Source: Bacteroidales bacterium UBA3824 (lineage in GTDB: Bacteria > Bacteroidota > Bacteroidia > Bacteroidales > UBA3824). From it: DNA of 64,000 nucleotides. The stretch lies in contig DGIK01000079.1 in assembly GCA_002393195.1 (NCBI GenBank), forward strand, positions 23,027-87,026. Direction: 5' to 3'. Positions 16,511-24,939 of the stretch are shown piece after piece. Numbering within the stretch: position 1 is the stretch's first letter; each line of letters begins with the position of its first letter. Under the pieces are notes generated by a model. That model did no database searches. It was not told the DNA's origin and saw nothing but the letters and a program-made list of their open reading frames with translations. The position numbers were made by a program, and so were the translations under genes.

Positions 16511-16607
16511 GGGCGGTTGCCGTAGTGAAGGGTTACTTCGAGATTAGGCTAATATCTGCGCCAAGCGAGGCGCGGTTACTCTTTGCGCCTGTTGCACCGC
16601 CTTTTTT
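16511..16607 (+). ncRNA. Y RNA-like RNA 1
   Basis: A folded segment ending in a U-run (16602-16607) upstream of ro60. Its ends pair: GGCGGT-(U)-GC at the 5' side with GCACCGCC at the 3' side, giving eight pairs with one bulged U. Inside are a GAAG/CTTC hairpin after the GCCGTAGTG stretch and a perfect GCGCC-AAGCGA-GGCGC hairpin. The second copy (16615-16716) keeps the same order, with compensating changes in the closing helix. GTAGTG also occurs in the Ro-binding helix of vertebrate Y RNAs, and bacterial Y RNAs are usually encoded beside the Ro gene. Boundaries are approximate. Confidence 0.65.
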
Positions 16608-16614
16608 AAATATA

Positions 16615-16716
16615 AACGGTTGCCGTAGTGGAGAATTCCTTCGTTTTGGATCAGGAGGGAGTCGAAAGGCTCGCCTGAATTGTTAAGGTCTCCGCGCTTG
16701 TTGCACCGTTTTTTTT
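16615..16716 (+). ncRNA. Y RNA-like RNA 2
   Basis: Second copy of the fold: AACGGT-(U)-GC pairs with GCACCGTT, then a U-run (16709-16716). Relative to RNA 1 the two outermost pairs change from G-C to A-U on both strands, and an A-U in the first hairpin becomes G-U, so pairing is kept while sequence drifts. The middle differs, with a TCAGG/CCTGA hairpin. GGTTGCCGTAGTG near the 5' end and TTGTTGCACCG (here CTTGTTGCACCG) near the 3' end are the shared blocks. The ro60 ATG follows 24 bases after the U-run. Confidence 0.65.
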
Positions 16717-16740
16717 ATTAACATTCAAACCTTTACGAAG

Positions 16741-18261
16741 ATGAGTTTTAATTCTATGTTGCGCGAACAGAGCGAAACCAAAAACTACGAGGGCGAAAAA
16801 GCATACGTGATGTCGCCCGAAATGGAACTTTACACTGCCGTAGTTACCTCAACTCTCAGCGACAAATTTTATGAGAAAAACGACGAGAGGATGTGGCGCA
16901 TTTTTAATTTGGTTAAAAAAGTTTCGCCAGAATTTGTGGCAAAACTTGCCGTTTATACCCGCAACGAAATGAATCTCAGAAGTGTACCTCTTTTGCTCGT
17001 AACCCTTTTGGCAAAAATCCACAACGGCGACAATCTTGTGGCGCGTACCGTTGAAAAATGCGTTCTCCGTGCCGACGAGATTATGGAACTTCTTATGTGT
17101 TACCAAATTTGCAACCCTCAAAAGGGCGAGAAAAAACTCAAAAAACTTTCGCGACAGATTCAGAACGGTTTGCAAAAGGCGTTTAACCGTTTCGATGAAT
17201 ATCAGTTTGCAAAATACAACCGCGACAATCTCGAAGTGAAACTCCGTGATGCATTGTTTCTTGTACACCCAAAGGCGAAGGACGATGCACAACAGTTGAT
17301 TTTCAACAAGATAACCGACCGAAAACTTGAAATTCCATATACTTGGGAAACCGAACTTTCAGCCCTTGGTCAGCAAAAATTTGAAACGCCCGAACAGAAA
17401 TCCGAAGCCATCCGCCAAAAATGGGAGGAGTTGATAAAAAGCGGACGTCTCGGCTATATGGCACTTTTGCGCAACCTCAGGAACATTCTTGAATCAAAAG
17501 TTTCGGCTGAAAAAATCAATATTGTTGCTTCGATTTTGAGCGATGCCGACCAAGTGGCAAAGTCCAGACAACTGCCTTTCCGTTTCCTCTCGGCGTACCG
17601 CGAACTCAATTCAATCAACTCGCCCGACACATCTTTTGTGATGTCGGCATTGGAGCAAGCCGTAAAACATTCCGCCGCAAATATCGAAGGTTTTGATGCT
17701 GATACGAGCGTACTTTTGGCGTGTGATGTGAGCGGCTCGATGTGCAGTCCCGTAAGTCCACGCAGCACTGTTGAATGTTACGACATTGGGCTGATGTTGG
17801 CGATGTTGCTCAAAAGTCGCTGTCGCAGAGTGGTTTCGGGAATTTTTGGCGACCGTTGGGAGGTGGTTAATATGCCCGGCGACAATATTTTGCAGTCGGC
17901 ATCCGAATTGCGCAAATTATACAGTAGAGTTGGATTTTCAACCAATGGTTTCAAAGTGATTGATTATCTCATTGAAAATAAAATCATTATCGATAAGGTG
18001 ATGTTTTTCACTGATTGTCAATTGTGGAATTCCACGGGAGGAAACACTTCTATTGAAAGGTCTTGGAATCGTTACCGACAAATAGCACCAAACGCCAAAC
18101 TCTACATCTTCGACCTCGCTGGTTATGGTCAGTCGCCACTAAAAATCATAAATTCAGGCGTTTATCTGATTGGAGGATGGAGCGACAAGGTTTTTGACGT
18201 GCTTTCGGCAGTGGATAAAGGCACGAGCGCAGTGGCGAGGATTATGAAGGTGGAGGTGTAA
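16741..18261 (+). CDS. Ro60/TROVE-domain RNA-binding protein
   Basis: 506 aa. Residues about 10-320 are the helical TROVE ring domain (TAVVTSTLSDKFYEK, FVAKLAVYTRNEMNLRSVPL, AYRELNS), which binds Y RNA on the outside and misfolded RNA ends through its hole. Residues about 325-500 are a von Willebrand A domain with the intact MIDAS motif DVSGSM, and later FFTDCQLWN and YIFDLAGYGQSPL. In bacteria Ro (Rsr) works with Y RNA and PNPase in RNA decay and stress survival and is often beside rtcB. Here it is preceded by two Y-like RNAs and the RNA-repair operator. Confidence 0.92.
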   Translation: MSFNSMLREQSETKNYEGEKAYVMSPEMELYTAVVTSTLSDKFYEKNDERMWRIFNLVKKVSPEFVAKLAVYTRNEMNLRSVPLLLVTLLAKIHNGDNLVARTVEKCVLRADEIMELLMCYQICNPQKGEKKLKKLSRQIQNGLQKAFNRFDEYQFAKYNRDNLEVKLRDALFLVHPKAKDDAQQLIFNKITDRKLEIPYTWETELSALGQQKFETPEQKSEAIRQKWEELIKSGRLGYMALLRNLRNILESKVSAEKINIVASILSDADQVAKSRQLPFRFLSAYRELNSINSPDTSFVMSALEQAVKHSAANIEGFDADTSVLLACDVSGSMCSPVSPRSTVECYDIGLMLAMLLKSRCRRVVSGIFGDRWEVVNMPGDNILQSASELRKLYSRVGFSTNGFKVIDYLIENKIIIDKVMFFTDCQLWNSTGGNTSIERSWNRYRQIAPNAKLYIFDLAGYGQSPLKIINSGVYLIGGWSDKVFDVLSAVDKGTSAVARIMKVEV

Positions 18262-18269
18262 AAACAAGC

Positions 18270-18319
18270 GATACCTCCGCCCTAACTATATTTTTTGGGG
18301 TACTTAGGGCGGAGGTATC
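18270..18319. repeat. palindromic element, GATACCTCCGCCCTAA family
   Basis: GATACCTCCGCCCTAA (18270-18285) and its perfect reverse complement (18304-18319) flank an AT-rich loop. The same arms recur twice at 48782-48887. It lies between the convergent ro60 and serine-hydrolase genes and could end transcription from both sides, but the same sequence elsewhere shows it is a dispersed repeat. Confidence 0.8.
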
Positions 18320-18337
18320 AGCACTTTTCCAACATTT

Positions 18338-19495
18338 TTATAGCACCGGGAACAGATACTTATAAACATTCGACAATTCCTTCTGCAAGTCGGGCGAATC
18401 GGCGGTGACGGCTATTACGGCGTCCTTGTCGGGGCAGACGATGATGTACTGACCGCGTGCGCCGTCGGCTCGGTATGAATTTTCGGGACAACGCCACATC
18501 TGATAGCCATAGCCGAGGAGCCAAGCGCAATTGTCGGTCGTGAGACCCTTCTTCTCAACCTCGTCGGGACGAGTGCCGGCGGGTACGGATGGCACTTGAA
18601 ATTTGGAGGCTTCGTCCACCCATGCCTCGCTGATAAGACGTTTGCCCTTCCAAACACCTTTTTGCAAGAACAACTGTCCAAACTTCGCCATATCCTCGGT
18701 TTTCAGATAGAGACCCCAACCGCCGCAATTGATGTGCTGCGGACTTTCCTCCCATTTGGGCTTTTCGATGCCAAGCGGCTCAAATAGGCGCGGCATCAGG
18801 TAGTCGAGGACTTTTTCGCCCGTTACCTTCTGCACAATCGCCGAAAGCATATATGTGCCAATCGAATTGTAACAATACCACGTGCCGGGTTTTTTGGTGA
18901 CGGGATGCGCGAGAAATGCCTCAACCCAATCGACAGGTTTGCCTGAGAAATTGCGGTCGATTTGCACCTCGGTTTCGTGGCCGCAATTCATTGTGAGAAG
19001 GTCTTTTACGGTGATTGCCCGGAGGTTGGACGAGATTTTTGCGGGCAGTTGGTCGGGAAAGAAGTCGATGAGGTGGTCAGTTACCTTGATTTTGCCATCG
19101 TCAACAGCCATACCGACAGCCGTGGCGCAGAACGATTTGCTTACGGAGTGCATCACGTGCGGAATGTTTGGCGAGCCACCATTAGCCCAATGCTCATAGA
19201 CCACGTTGCCGCCTTTGAGAATCATAATGCTTTGGAGGGTAACATTTTGCATCGTGTCGGCATCGGCAAAAAGTTGGTCGGCGGCGGCTTTTATCTTGCC
19301 GTTGTCAAGTTGACGCGGGAGGCCATCAACGACGACTGACGGCTGCGCGGGTGTGCTGTTTGATGGCTGCGCGGACGTGTTGCCTTGTTGAACGGTGTTG
19401 GATGCGGTCTGTTGCGCATTTTGGTTGGTTGCACTGCCACCGCAGCCCGCCAAAATCACGGCGGCGGAGAGTGCTATTAAGGTTTGTCTTTTCAT
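18338..19495 (-). CDS. lipoprotein serine hydrolase, class C beta-lactamase fold
   Basis: 385 aa. Lipoprotein signal with lipobox LAGC (Cys18), then a Gln/Asn/Ser/Thr-rich linker to about residue 55. The catalytic SxxK is in HSVSKSFCATAVG; the second motif is YNSIGTYMLSAIVQK and an AWLLGYGYQMWRC / GARGQYI stretch stands where the third motif is expected. The family includes class C beta-lactamases, D,D-peptidases and esterases; lack of further markers means substrate is open. It would act in the periplasm anchored by lipid, perhaps on peptidoglycan or small esters. Single gene. Confidence 0.87.
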   Translation of the reverse strand: MKRQTLIALSAAVILAGCGGSATNQNAQQTASNTVQQGNTSAQPSNSTPAQPSVVVDGLPRQLDNGKIKAAADQLFADADTMQNVTLQSIMILKGGNVVYEHWANGGSPNIPHVMHSVSKSFCATAVGMAVDDGKIKVTDHLIDFFPDQLPAKISSNLRAITVKDLLTMNCGHETEVQIDRNFSGKPVDWVEAFLAHPVTKKPGTWYCYNSIGTYMLSAIVQKVTGEKVLDYLMPRLFEPLGIEKPKWEESPQHINCGGWGLYLKTEDMAKFGQLFLQKGVWKGKRLISEAWVDEASKFQVPSVPAGTRPDEVEKKGLTTDNCAWLLGYGYQMWRCPENSYRADGARGQYIIVCPDKDAVIAVTADSPDLQKELSNVYKYLFPVL

Positions 19496-19595
19496 AATAA
19501 TAATGTGATTGATTGGATGTATCTTCGGCTACAAAGATATGATTTATTTTGCAATTGGGTAAAAAATTACCATCTTTGCAAAAATTTTTAAGGCC

Positions 19596-19961
19596 ATGAA
19601 TAGTCGGGATACCAACAATCACAGACCCGCCCTTGTTGTTATGCTCACCCACAATGATTTTACGGTGATGGACGGCCGCCGAGATTTTCGAGCGGTGCAA
19701 GGATTCTCGCGCAAAATGTTGGGGCTTCAAGGAGCATCCGTTGCCGTTGCCACAGATGAAGGAATTGTATCCTACCACCTCACGGAAGACGACCACCATT
19801 TCCACAAGGAGGACAACGGCAAATATTACAGAATATCAAAGATTTACCGCGAGACCATCGACCGCGAATCTGGCAAAGTCGTAAGCCGCGAACTCAATTG
19901 GAACAATCATTCGGAAGTGATGTTTGACTACAATCTCATCCCAAAAGAGCAAATCAGGTAG
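19596..19961 (+). CDS. conserved-looking hypothetical protein
   Basis: 121 aa, soluble, no signal peptide. ALVVMLTHNDFTVMDGRRDF near the start and a run of His and acidic residues (HLTEDDHHFHKED) are its only notable features; His-rich clusters can bind metal, but there is no recognised motif. It precedes the dCMP deaminase by about 70 bp in the same direction, though that gene has its own -7 box. The frame is open, starts with ATG and has codon use like its neighbours, so it is probably real. No function proposed. Confidence 0.6.
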   Translation: MNSRDTNNHRPALVVMLTHNDFTVMDGRRDFRAVQGFSRKMLGLQGASVAVATDEGIVSYHLTEDDHHFHKEDNGKYYRISKIYRETIDRESGKVVSRELNWNNHSEVMFDYNLIPKEQIR

Positions 19962-20013
19962 GCGCATTGGAAATAATTACCTCAAAAAATTTTGCAAAAA
20001 AAATACAATTAGG

Positions 20014-20021
20014 TATATTTG
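20014..20021 (+). promoter_or_regulatory. -7 box TATATTTG for the dCMP deaminase operon
   Basis: Exact TAnnTTTG only nine bases before the ATG at 20031, predicting a nearly leaderless mRNA. Confidence 0.5.
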
Positions 20022-20030
20022 CAATCGATT

Positions 20031-20465
20031 ATGGACAAGCAAGAGGCACTCGACCGCCGCTATCTCCGTATGGCGAAGATTTGGGCGGAAAATTCGTACT
20101 GCACCCGCCGTCAGGTGGGCGCGCTTATCGTCAAGGACAAGATGATTATCTCCGACGGCTATAATGGCACTCCGTCGGGGTTTGAAAACGTGTGCGAACT
20201 CGAAGACGGCACCACAAAGCCCTACGTCCTCCACGCCGAGGCAAACGCCATCACAAAGGTTGCCAAGAGCAACAACAACTCCCTCGGCGCAACTCTCTAC
20301 GTGACAGCGTCGCCGTGCCTTGAATGTGCCAAACTCATAATCCAGAGCGGCATTAGGCGCGTAGTTTACAGCGAAATGTACCGCCTCACCGACGGGCTCG
20401 ACCTCCTGCACCGCGCCAACATTGAGACCGTATTCATCGACATCAACAACCTCGAAACCAATTAA
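20031..20465 (+). CDS. dCMP deaminase family protein
   Basis: 144 aa. Zinc-binding motifs of the cytidine/deoxycytidylate deaminase fold are intact: HAEANAI (zinc His and catalytic Glu) and SPCLECAK. DRRYLRMAKIWAENSYCTRRQVGALIV is the usual beginning of ComEB/dCMP deaminases, which make dUMP for dTTP synthesis. Start taken at the ATG after the promoter rather than the upstream TTG. First gene of an operon with the S41 protease (next base) and hflX. Confidence 0.9.
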   Translation: MDKQEALDRRYLRMAKIWAENSYCTRRQVGALIVKDKMIISDGYNGTPSGFENVCELEDGTTKPYVLHAEANAITKVAKSNNNSLGATLYVTASPCLECAKLIIQSGIRRVVYSEMYRLTDGLDLLHRANIETVFIDINNLETN

Positions 20466-22100
20466 ATGAAACCACGCAACCTTCTTCCTCTACAACTTTT
20501 TGCCGCCTGTCTTGTGGGGCTGCTGCTTGGCAAGTTCTGTTTCAGCACTTCAAAGGAGAAGGTTGAATTGTCGTTGTTCAATGGCAAACTATCCAAACTG
20601 CAAGCCATCATCAACATCATCGACAATAGGTACGTGGACGCCGTGGACATCGACAGCCTCAACGAACTTGTAATACCCGACGTGCTCGCCCGCCTCGACC
20701 CTCACACGTCATACGTCCCCGCCAAACGCCTCAACGAATCCGAAAAGAAAATCGTGGGGCATTTTTACGGACTTGGCATCGAGCACAGCACATTTGACGA
20801 CACTGTAACGGTGTTGAGCATTGTACCCAATAGTCCGGCGGCAAGCGCAGACATCATACCCGGCGACAAGATAATCGCCGTGGACACCATCGACATTACA
20901 GGACGCAAATCAAAAGACCAAATATCGGCGGCAATGAGAGGCGAAAACAACACAATAGCAACCCTCCATTTCAAAAGGCACGGCGTAGATTCGATACTGA
21001 CTACGGCAATACGGCGTGGGAAAGTGCCTGTGCCGTCCACAACGGCTTCGTACATCATAGACAGCACAACGGCCTACATCAAATTGGACAATTTTGGCGA
21101 CAATTCGTACTTGCAGTTTGCCAAAGACGTAATGCAACTAAAACGCCACGGAGCCACCAAACTAATCATCGACCTCCGCGACAACCTTGGCGGACGCTTG
21201 GAGCAGTCGAGACTCATCGCAAGCGAGATACTTGCCCCCGGCGACACCATCACATTCACCATAGGGCGCGGAAACGAAATTGAAGACCTCTTAACCAACA
21301 CAATCAGCAACGGAATCTGTCAAGATATGCTCGTGGCGTGCCTTGTGGACAGTCCGACGGCATCGGCGGCAGAGATTCTATCGGCGTCAATTCAGGACAA
21401 CGACCGTGGCGTCATCGTAGGGCGGAGGACATTTGGCAAAGGTCTCGTACAAACTCCAATACAAATGCAAGACGGCAGCCAAATAAGGCTTACAACTGCC
21501 AGATATTATATGCCTTCGGGACGCTCTCTGCAAAAAGATTATAAGAATTACGACAACGACCTTGCAACACGTTACAAGAACGGCGAATTTGACAGCGCAG
21601 CGGCGTTCAAGCCATCAGACACCACCAAATATTTCACCAAAAAAGGCCGTGTAGTATATTCAAAATGCGGAGTGATGCCAGACGTTTTTGTACCATTGAC
21701 CCAAACTCCCCCACCCTACATAACATACCAACTCGATTCCGCACGTGCTATAACGCGCTTTGCATTAGAGCAATACAACATCATCGGCAGCAAAAACCCG
21801 CAGCAATTCTTGCATACGCTATTCGACAACGAGGAGCAGACATACGAAAAATTAATTACGTATGCTGCACGCCACGGCATCAAATTAGACACTCGCAAGT
21901 CCAAAAAAGCAATTGCAGAAGCGTTCCACGCCACGATGACATCTCTAAAAGCGAAAGCATACCACATAGCGGGCGACGACAATATGAGCGAGATGTATTA
22001 CAACGACGACGACCCAGACATAGAAGCCGCCATAGACGTTCTCAACGACGACGAAAGGTGGCAACAAATACTCAACGAAAAACCATCAACAATACAATAA
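20466..22100 (+). CDS. S41 C-terminal processing peptidase
   Basis: 544 aa. An N-terminal membrane anchor (LLPLQLFAACLVGLLLG), a PDZ domain (about 90-180: GIEHSTFDDTVTVLSIVPNSPA, IIPGDKIIAVD), then the S41 protease core with catalytic Ser in DSPTASAAEILSASIQD and Lys in RRTFGKGLVQT. It cuts C-terminal tails of periplasmic proteins and acts anchored in the inner membrane facing the periplasm. The long C-terminal extension after residue 400 is typical of Bacteroidota carboxy-terminal proteases. It starts on the base after the dCMP deaminase stop and ends five bases before hflX. Confidence 0.92.
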   Translation: MKPRNLLPLQLFAACLVGLLLGKFCFSTSKEKVELSLFNGKLSKLQAIINIIDNRYVDAVDIDSLNELVIPDVLARLDPHTSYVPAKRLNESEKKIVGHFYGLGIEHSTFDDTVTVLSIVPNSPAASADIIPGDKIIAVDTIDITGRKSKDQISAAMRGENNTIATLHFKRHGVDSILTTAIRRGKVPVPSTTASYIIDSTTAYIKLDNFGDNSYLQFAKDVMQLKRHGATKLIIDLRDNLGGRLEQSRLIASEILAPGDTITFTIGRGNEIEDLLTNTISNGICQDMLVACLVDSPTASAAEILSASIQDNDRGVIVGRRTFGKGLVQTPIQMQDGSQIRLTTARYYMPSGRSLQKDYKNYDNDLATRYKNGEFDSAAAFKPSDTTKYFTKKGRVVYSKCGVMPDVFVPLTQTPPPYITYQLDSARAITRFALEQYNIIGSKNPQQFLHTLFDNEEQTYEKLITYAARHGIKLDTRKSKKAIAEAFHATMTSLKAKAYHIAGDDNMSEMYYNDDDPDIEAAIDVLNDDERWQQILNEKPSTIQ

Positions 22101-22104
22101 GACA

Positions 22105-23322
22105 ATGGCAAAACCACAATTATACGAGACAAAGACCGAAACTGAAAAGGCAATCCTCATCGGCATCATCACCCAAGAAATAACGCCCGAAAAGAGCGCG
22201 GAATACCTTGACGAACTCGAATTTCTCGCCAAGACCGCCGACGTGGAATGCGTGAAGCGTTTTACGCAGCGTTTGGAGCATCCAAATTCGAGCATTTATC
22301 TCGGACAAGGCAAAATTGACGAGATAGCCAAATACATAGAGGACAATGAGATAGATGCCGCCATCTTCGACGATGAATTAAGTCCGTCGCAGTACCGCAA
22401 CATCTCCAAAATATTCAAGTGCAAGATTATAGACCGCTCAAACCTTATCCTCGACATCTTCGCCAAACGTGCACAGACCGCACATTCCAAGACGCAGGTG
22501 GAACTCGCTCAATATCAGTATCTTCTGCCTCGTCTCGCCGGTATGTGGACACACTTGGAGCGTCAGAAAGGCGGCATCGGTATGCGTGGACCTGGTGAAA
22601 AGGAGATTGAGACCGACCGCCGCATCGTCCGCGACCGCATCGCCCGCCTCAAAGAGGAGTTGCAAAGGATTGACAATCAAAAGAATGTGCAGCGCAAAAA
22701 CCGTGGCAAACTCGTCCGCGTCGCCCTCGTAGGCTACACCAACGTCGGTAAATCCACGTTGATGAACCTATGGAGCCATTCGGAAGTGTTCGCCGAAAAT
22801 AAGTTGTTTGCAACCCTCGACACCACAGTACGCAAAGTCGTGGTAAAAAATTTGCCGTTCTTGCTCTCCGACACTGTGGGTTTCATCCGTCAACTGCCCA
22901 AAAATCTGTTTGAGAGTTTCAAATCCACCCTCGACGAGGTTACAGAGGCTGACATTCTCGTCATCGTCAACGACATCAGCCATCCGAATTTTGAGGAGCA
23001 ATTGCAGACCGTCAACGACACCATCGCCGAAATCACAAAGGAGAAGAAGTCGGTATTTTATGTCTTCAACAAGATTGACAACTACACCTACGACCGCAAG
23101 GACGACGACGACCTCACCGAGCGCACCGTCCGCAACTATGACCTCCAGCAGATGGAAGACTACATCCGCATGAAATACGCCTCCACCGCGCCCTGCATCT
23201 TCATCTCCGCCAAAAACAAAACAAACCTCGACGAACTCAAAGAAAAAGTGTACGTCGAGGCAAGAAGGATTCACACGGAACGGTATCCGTATGACGATTT
23301 GCTGTATGTGGATGTGGATTGA
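22105..23322 (+). CDS. hflX: GTPase HflX
   Basis: 405 aa. The N-terminal HflX domain has SIYLGQGKIDEIAKYI and IFDDELSPSQYRNI; the glycine-rich linker reads GGIGMRGPGEKEIETDRR. The G domain has GYTNVGKST (G1), DTVGFIRQLP (G3) and NKID (G4). HflX binds the 50S subunit and rescues or splits stalled or heat-damaged ribosomes. Third gene of the deaminase-protease-hflX operon. Convergent with the ATPase gene at 23327. Confidence 0.95.
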   Translation: MAKPQLYETKTETEKAILIGIITQEITPEKSAEYLDELEFLAKTADVECVKRFTQRLEHPNSSIYLGQGKIDEIAKYIEDNEIDAAIFDDELSPSQYRNISKIFKCKIIDRSNLILDIFAKRAQTAHSKTQVELAQYQYLLPRLAGMWTHLERQKGGIGMRGPGEKEIETDRRIVRDRIARLKEELQRIDNQKNVQRKNRGKLVRVALVGYTNVGKSTLMNLWSHSEVFAENKLFATLDTTVRKVVVKNLPFLLSDTVGFIRQLPKNLFESFKSTLDEVTEADILVIVNDISHPNFEEQLQTVNDTIAEITKEKKSVFYVFNKIDNYTYDRKDDDDLTERTVRNYDLQQMEDYIRMKYASTAPCIFISAKNKTNLDELKEKVYVEARRIHTERYPYDDLLYVDVD

Positions 23323-23326
23323 TGGA

Positions 23327-24748
23327 TCATTCCGCAAACAAATCGTCCATCACTACTTGCGCGTGTATGTTATTTGCGTAGGCGTTGGGTTTCAGTCCTG
23401 ATGTTGTAATCATTACGGTCCAGACGGCTTTCGTGGTGCCAGTCTTGGAGGTGAAGGTAGAGATTTTGCGCTGGAGGGCTTCGTCGTACTGTTTTTTGAT
23501 TTCGTATTCGCCGTTGCTGTATTTGATTTCGCAGAGGTTGATTACATCGTCAACACGGTCGATGAGCATGTCGATTTGTACGCCTGTTTCGTCGTTGCTT
23601 TGTGGACGATATACCCATGAATAAATGTTGCACATAATGCCAGAAATGCCCAATGCCTTTTTGATTTGCGTGGCGTGTTGCAGGCAAACCCTTTCAAATG
23701 ACAACCCACACCATACCAAATGTGGCGTTTTGCCAACGTTCTGCGACCAATATTCGGGATTGTTGCCGTGATTTCCGTCAAAAAACTTGAAATAAAACAA
23801 TGTATAGTTGTCAATCAACTGATACAGAGCATCTTTTGAGGTTTTGCCAATCGAATTGTACGCACGAATAAAGCCGCATAATTCCAAGTCTTTCAGCGTG
23901 TCGGTAATTGTGCCGCCAGTTTCCTTGCCCAAACATTTTACAATTTCGCTGCGTGTCATTCCCGCCTTTTTAGTGCCTAAGACGCGCACAATCTGAATGT
24001 ATGGATTTGGATTCTTGAACAAAGAAGCGTACAATGCGTTAAATTCGTTGCGAAGCGGTGCATCTTCGGCAAAAAACATTTTGTCGATGTTTTGCGCCAC
24101 AGAACAATTTTTTTGAAGAAACGTCCAATAATACGGAATGCCGCCCAAGACCATATAAGTCTCCAAAATTTGCTTACGTGTGAAACTGAAACCGAGGGCG
24201 TTCACATACCTTTCGCACTCGTGGAGGTTGAAGGGTTTGAGATAAATCTGACGAGAAAGTCTGTTATGAAGCCCGCCGTAGTTCATCACAATTTTGCTTA
24301 CAATCCACGACGCCGCGCTGCCGCACACCACGAGCAAGATGTCTTTGCGGGCGGTCGCCCAGCCGTTCCAAAAATGTTCGAGGGCTGACACGAAGTCAGA
24401 TTTCTGCGTATCCATCCACGGCAATTCGTCGATGAAAAGCACCTTTTTTCCGGCGGGAAGTGCCGCGAGAAAGTCTTCCAAGGCATGGAACGCCTTGAAC
24501 CAATCCTTGAATTTCGGAATGTCGCGCATCCCGGCATTGTGCAACGATTGCGCAAATTCAATGAGTTGACGTTTCTTGTCACCGCCTTGTATTCCAGTAT
24601 GTTGGAAGGTAAAACGATAATTGAACGTCTCCCTTACAAGAAACGTCTTGCCTACGCGCCGCCGCCCATATATTGCAACAAACTCCGAATATTCGCTTTC
24701 GTAGAGTTGTTCGAGTTGCTTTTGCTCATTTTCACGTCCTATAATCAT
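23327..24748 (-). CDS. AAA ATPase of the archaeal/ATPase_2 family with nuclease-like tail
   Basis: 473 aa. Walker A in IYGRRRVGKTFLVRE (about 26-40), Walker B in KKVLFIDELPWM, sensor-like VVCGSAASWI, then a winged-helix part (GMTRSEIVKCLGKETGG, TDTLKDLELCGFI) and a C-terminal DUF234-like region with INLCEIKYSNGEYEI, the E-x-K pattern of PD-(D/E)xK nucleases. The family is widespread in Bacteroidota, usually as single genes, with no settled function. It may be selfish or defence-related; that is inference. Its 5' flank is packed with hairpin repeats. Confidence 0.82.
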   Translation of the reverse strand: MIIGRENEQKQLEQLYESEYSEFVAIYGRRRVGKTFLVRETFNYRFTFQHTGIQGGDKKRQLIEFAQSLHNAGMRDIPKFKDWFKAFHALEDFLAALPAGKKVLFIDELPWMDTQKSDFVSALEHFWNGWATARKDILLVVCGSAASWIVSKIVMNYGGLHNRLSRQIYLKPFNLHECERYVNALGFSFTRKQILETYMVLGGIPYYWTFLQKNCSVAQNIDKMFFAEDAPLRNEFNALYASLFKNPNPYIQIVRVLGTKKAGMTRSEIVKCLGKETGGTITDTLKDLELCGFIRAYNSIGKTSKDALYQLIDNYTLFYFKFFDGNHGNNPEYWSQNVGKTPHLVWCGLSFERVCLQHATQIKKALGISGIMCNIYSWVYRPQSNDETGVQIDMLIDRVDDVINLCEIKYSNGEYEIKKQYDEALQRKISTFTSKTGTTKAVWTVMITTSGLKPNAYANNIHAQVVMDDLFAE

Positions 24749-24786
24749 AGCCCGAAATGTTTATTAAATTTTCTGCAAATATAACA

Positions 24787-24905
24787 ATACTCAGCCAAAT
24801 CTACAAATTTTTATATAGATTTGGCTGAGTATCGGCGCAAAAATGGCGATTTTTGCAAAATACTCAGCCAAATCTATGTTTTTTAGGGTAGATTTGGCTG
24901 AGTAT
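24787..24905. repeat. paired palindromes, ATACTCAGCCAAATCTA family
   Basis: Two hairpins with the same arms: ATACTCAGCCAAATCTA at 24787-24803 and 24860-24876, each matched by its perfect reverse complement at 24816-24832 and 24889-24905. Between them is a third small perfect hairpin, GCAAAAAT-GGCG-ATTTTTGC (24837-24856). The doublet layout is like REPINs. Confidence 0.8.
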
Positions 24906-24920
24906 CGGCGGTTGTATAGA

Positions 24921-24938
24921 GACGCACGGCCGTGCGTC
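24921..24938. repeat. GC-rich palindrome GACGCACGGCCGTGCGTC
   Basis: A perfect 18-bp palindrome two bases downstream of the stop codon of the mannose-1-phosphate guanylyltransferase gene. Related by layout to the GGGACG...CGTCCC palindromes at 44590 and 48619. Confidence 0.7.
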
Positions 24939-24939
24939 T

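Noticed and set aside
16501-16740. tRNA genes upstream of ro60
   Set aside because: Parts look folded and tRNA-like, but there is no anticodon loop or acceptor stem ending in the expected way; Y RNA-like structure fits better.
24787-24905. simple terminator for the AAA ATPase or manC gene
   Set aside because: The hairpins lie upstream of the ATPase start and occur as a doublet of identical arms, so repeat identity is the better explanation; a terminator role is not excluded.
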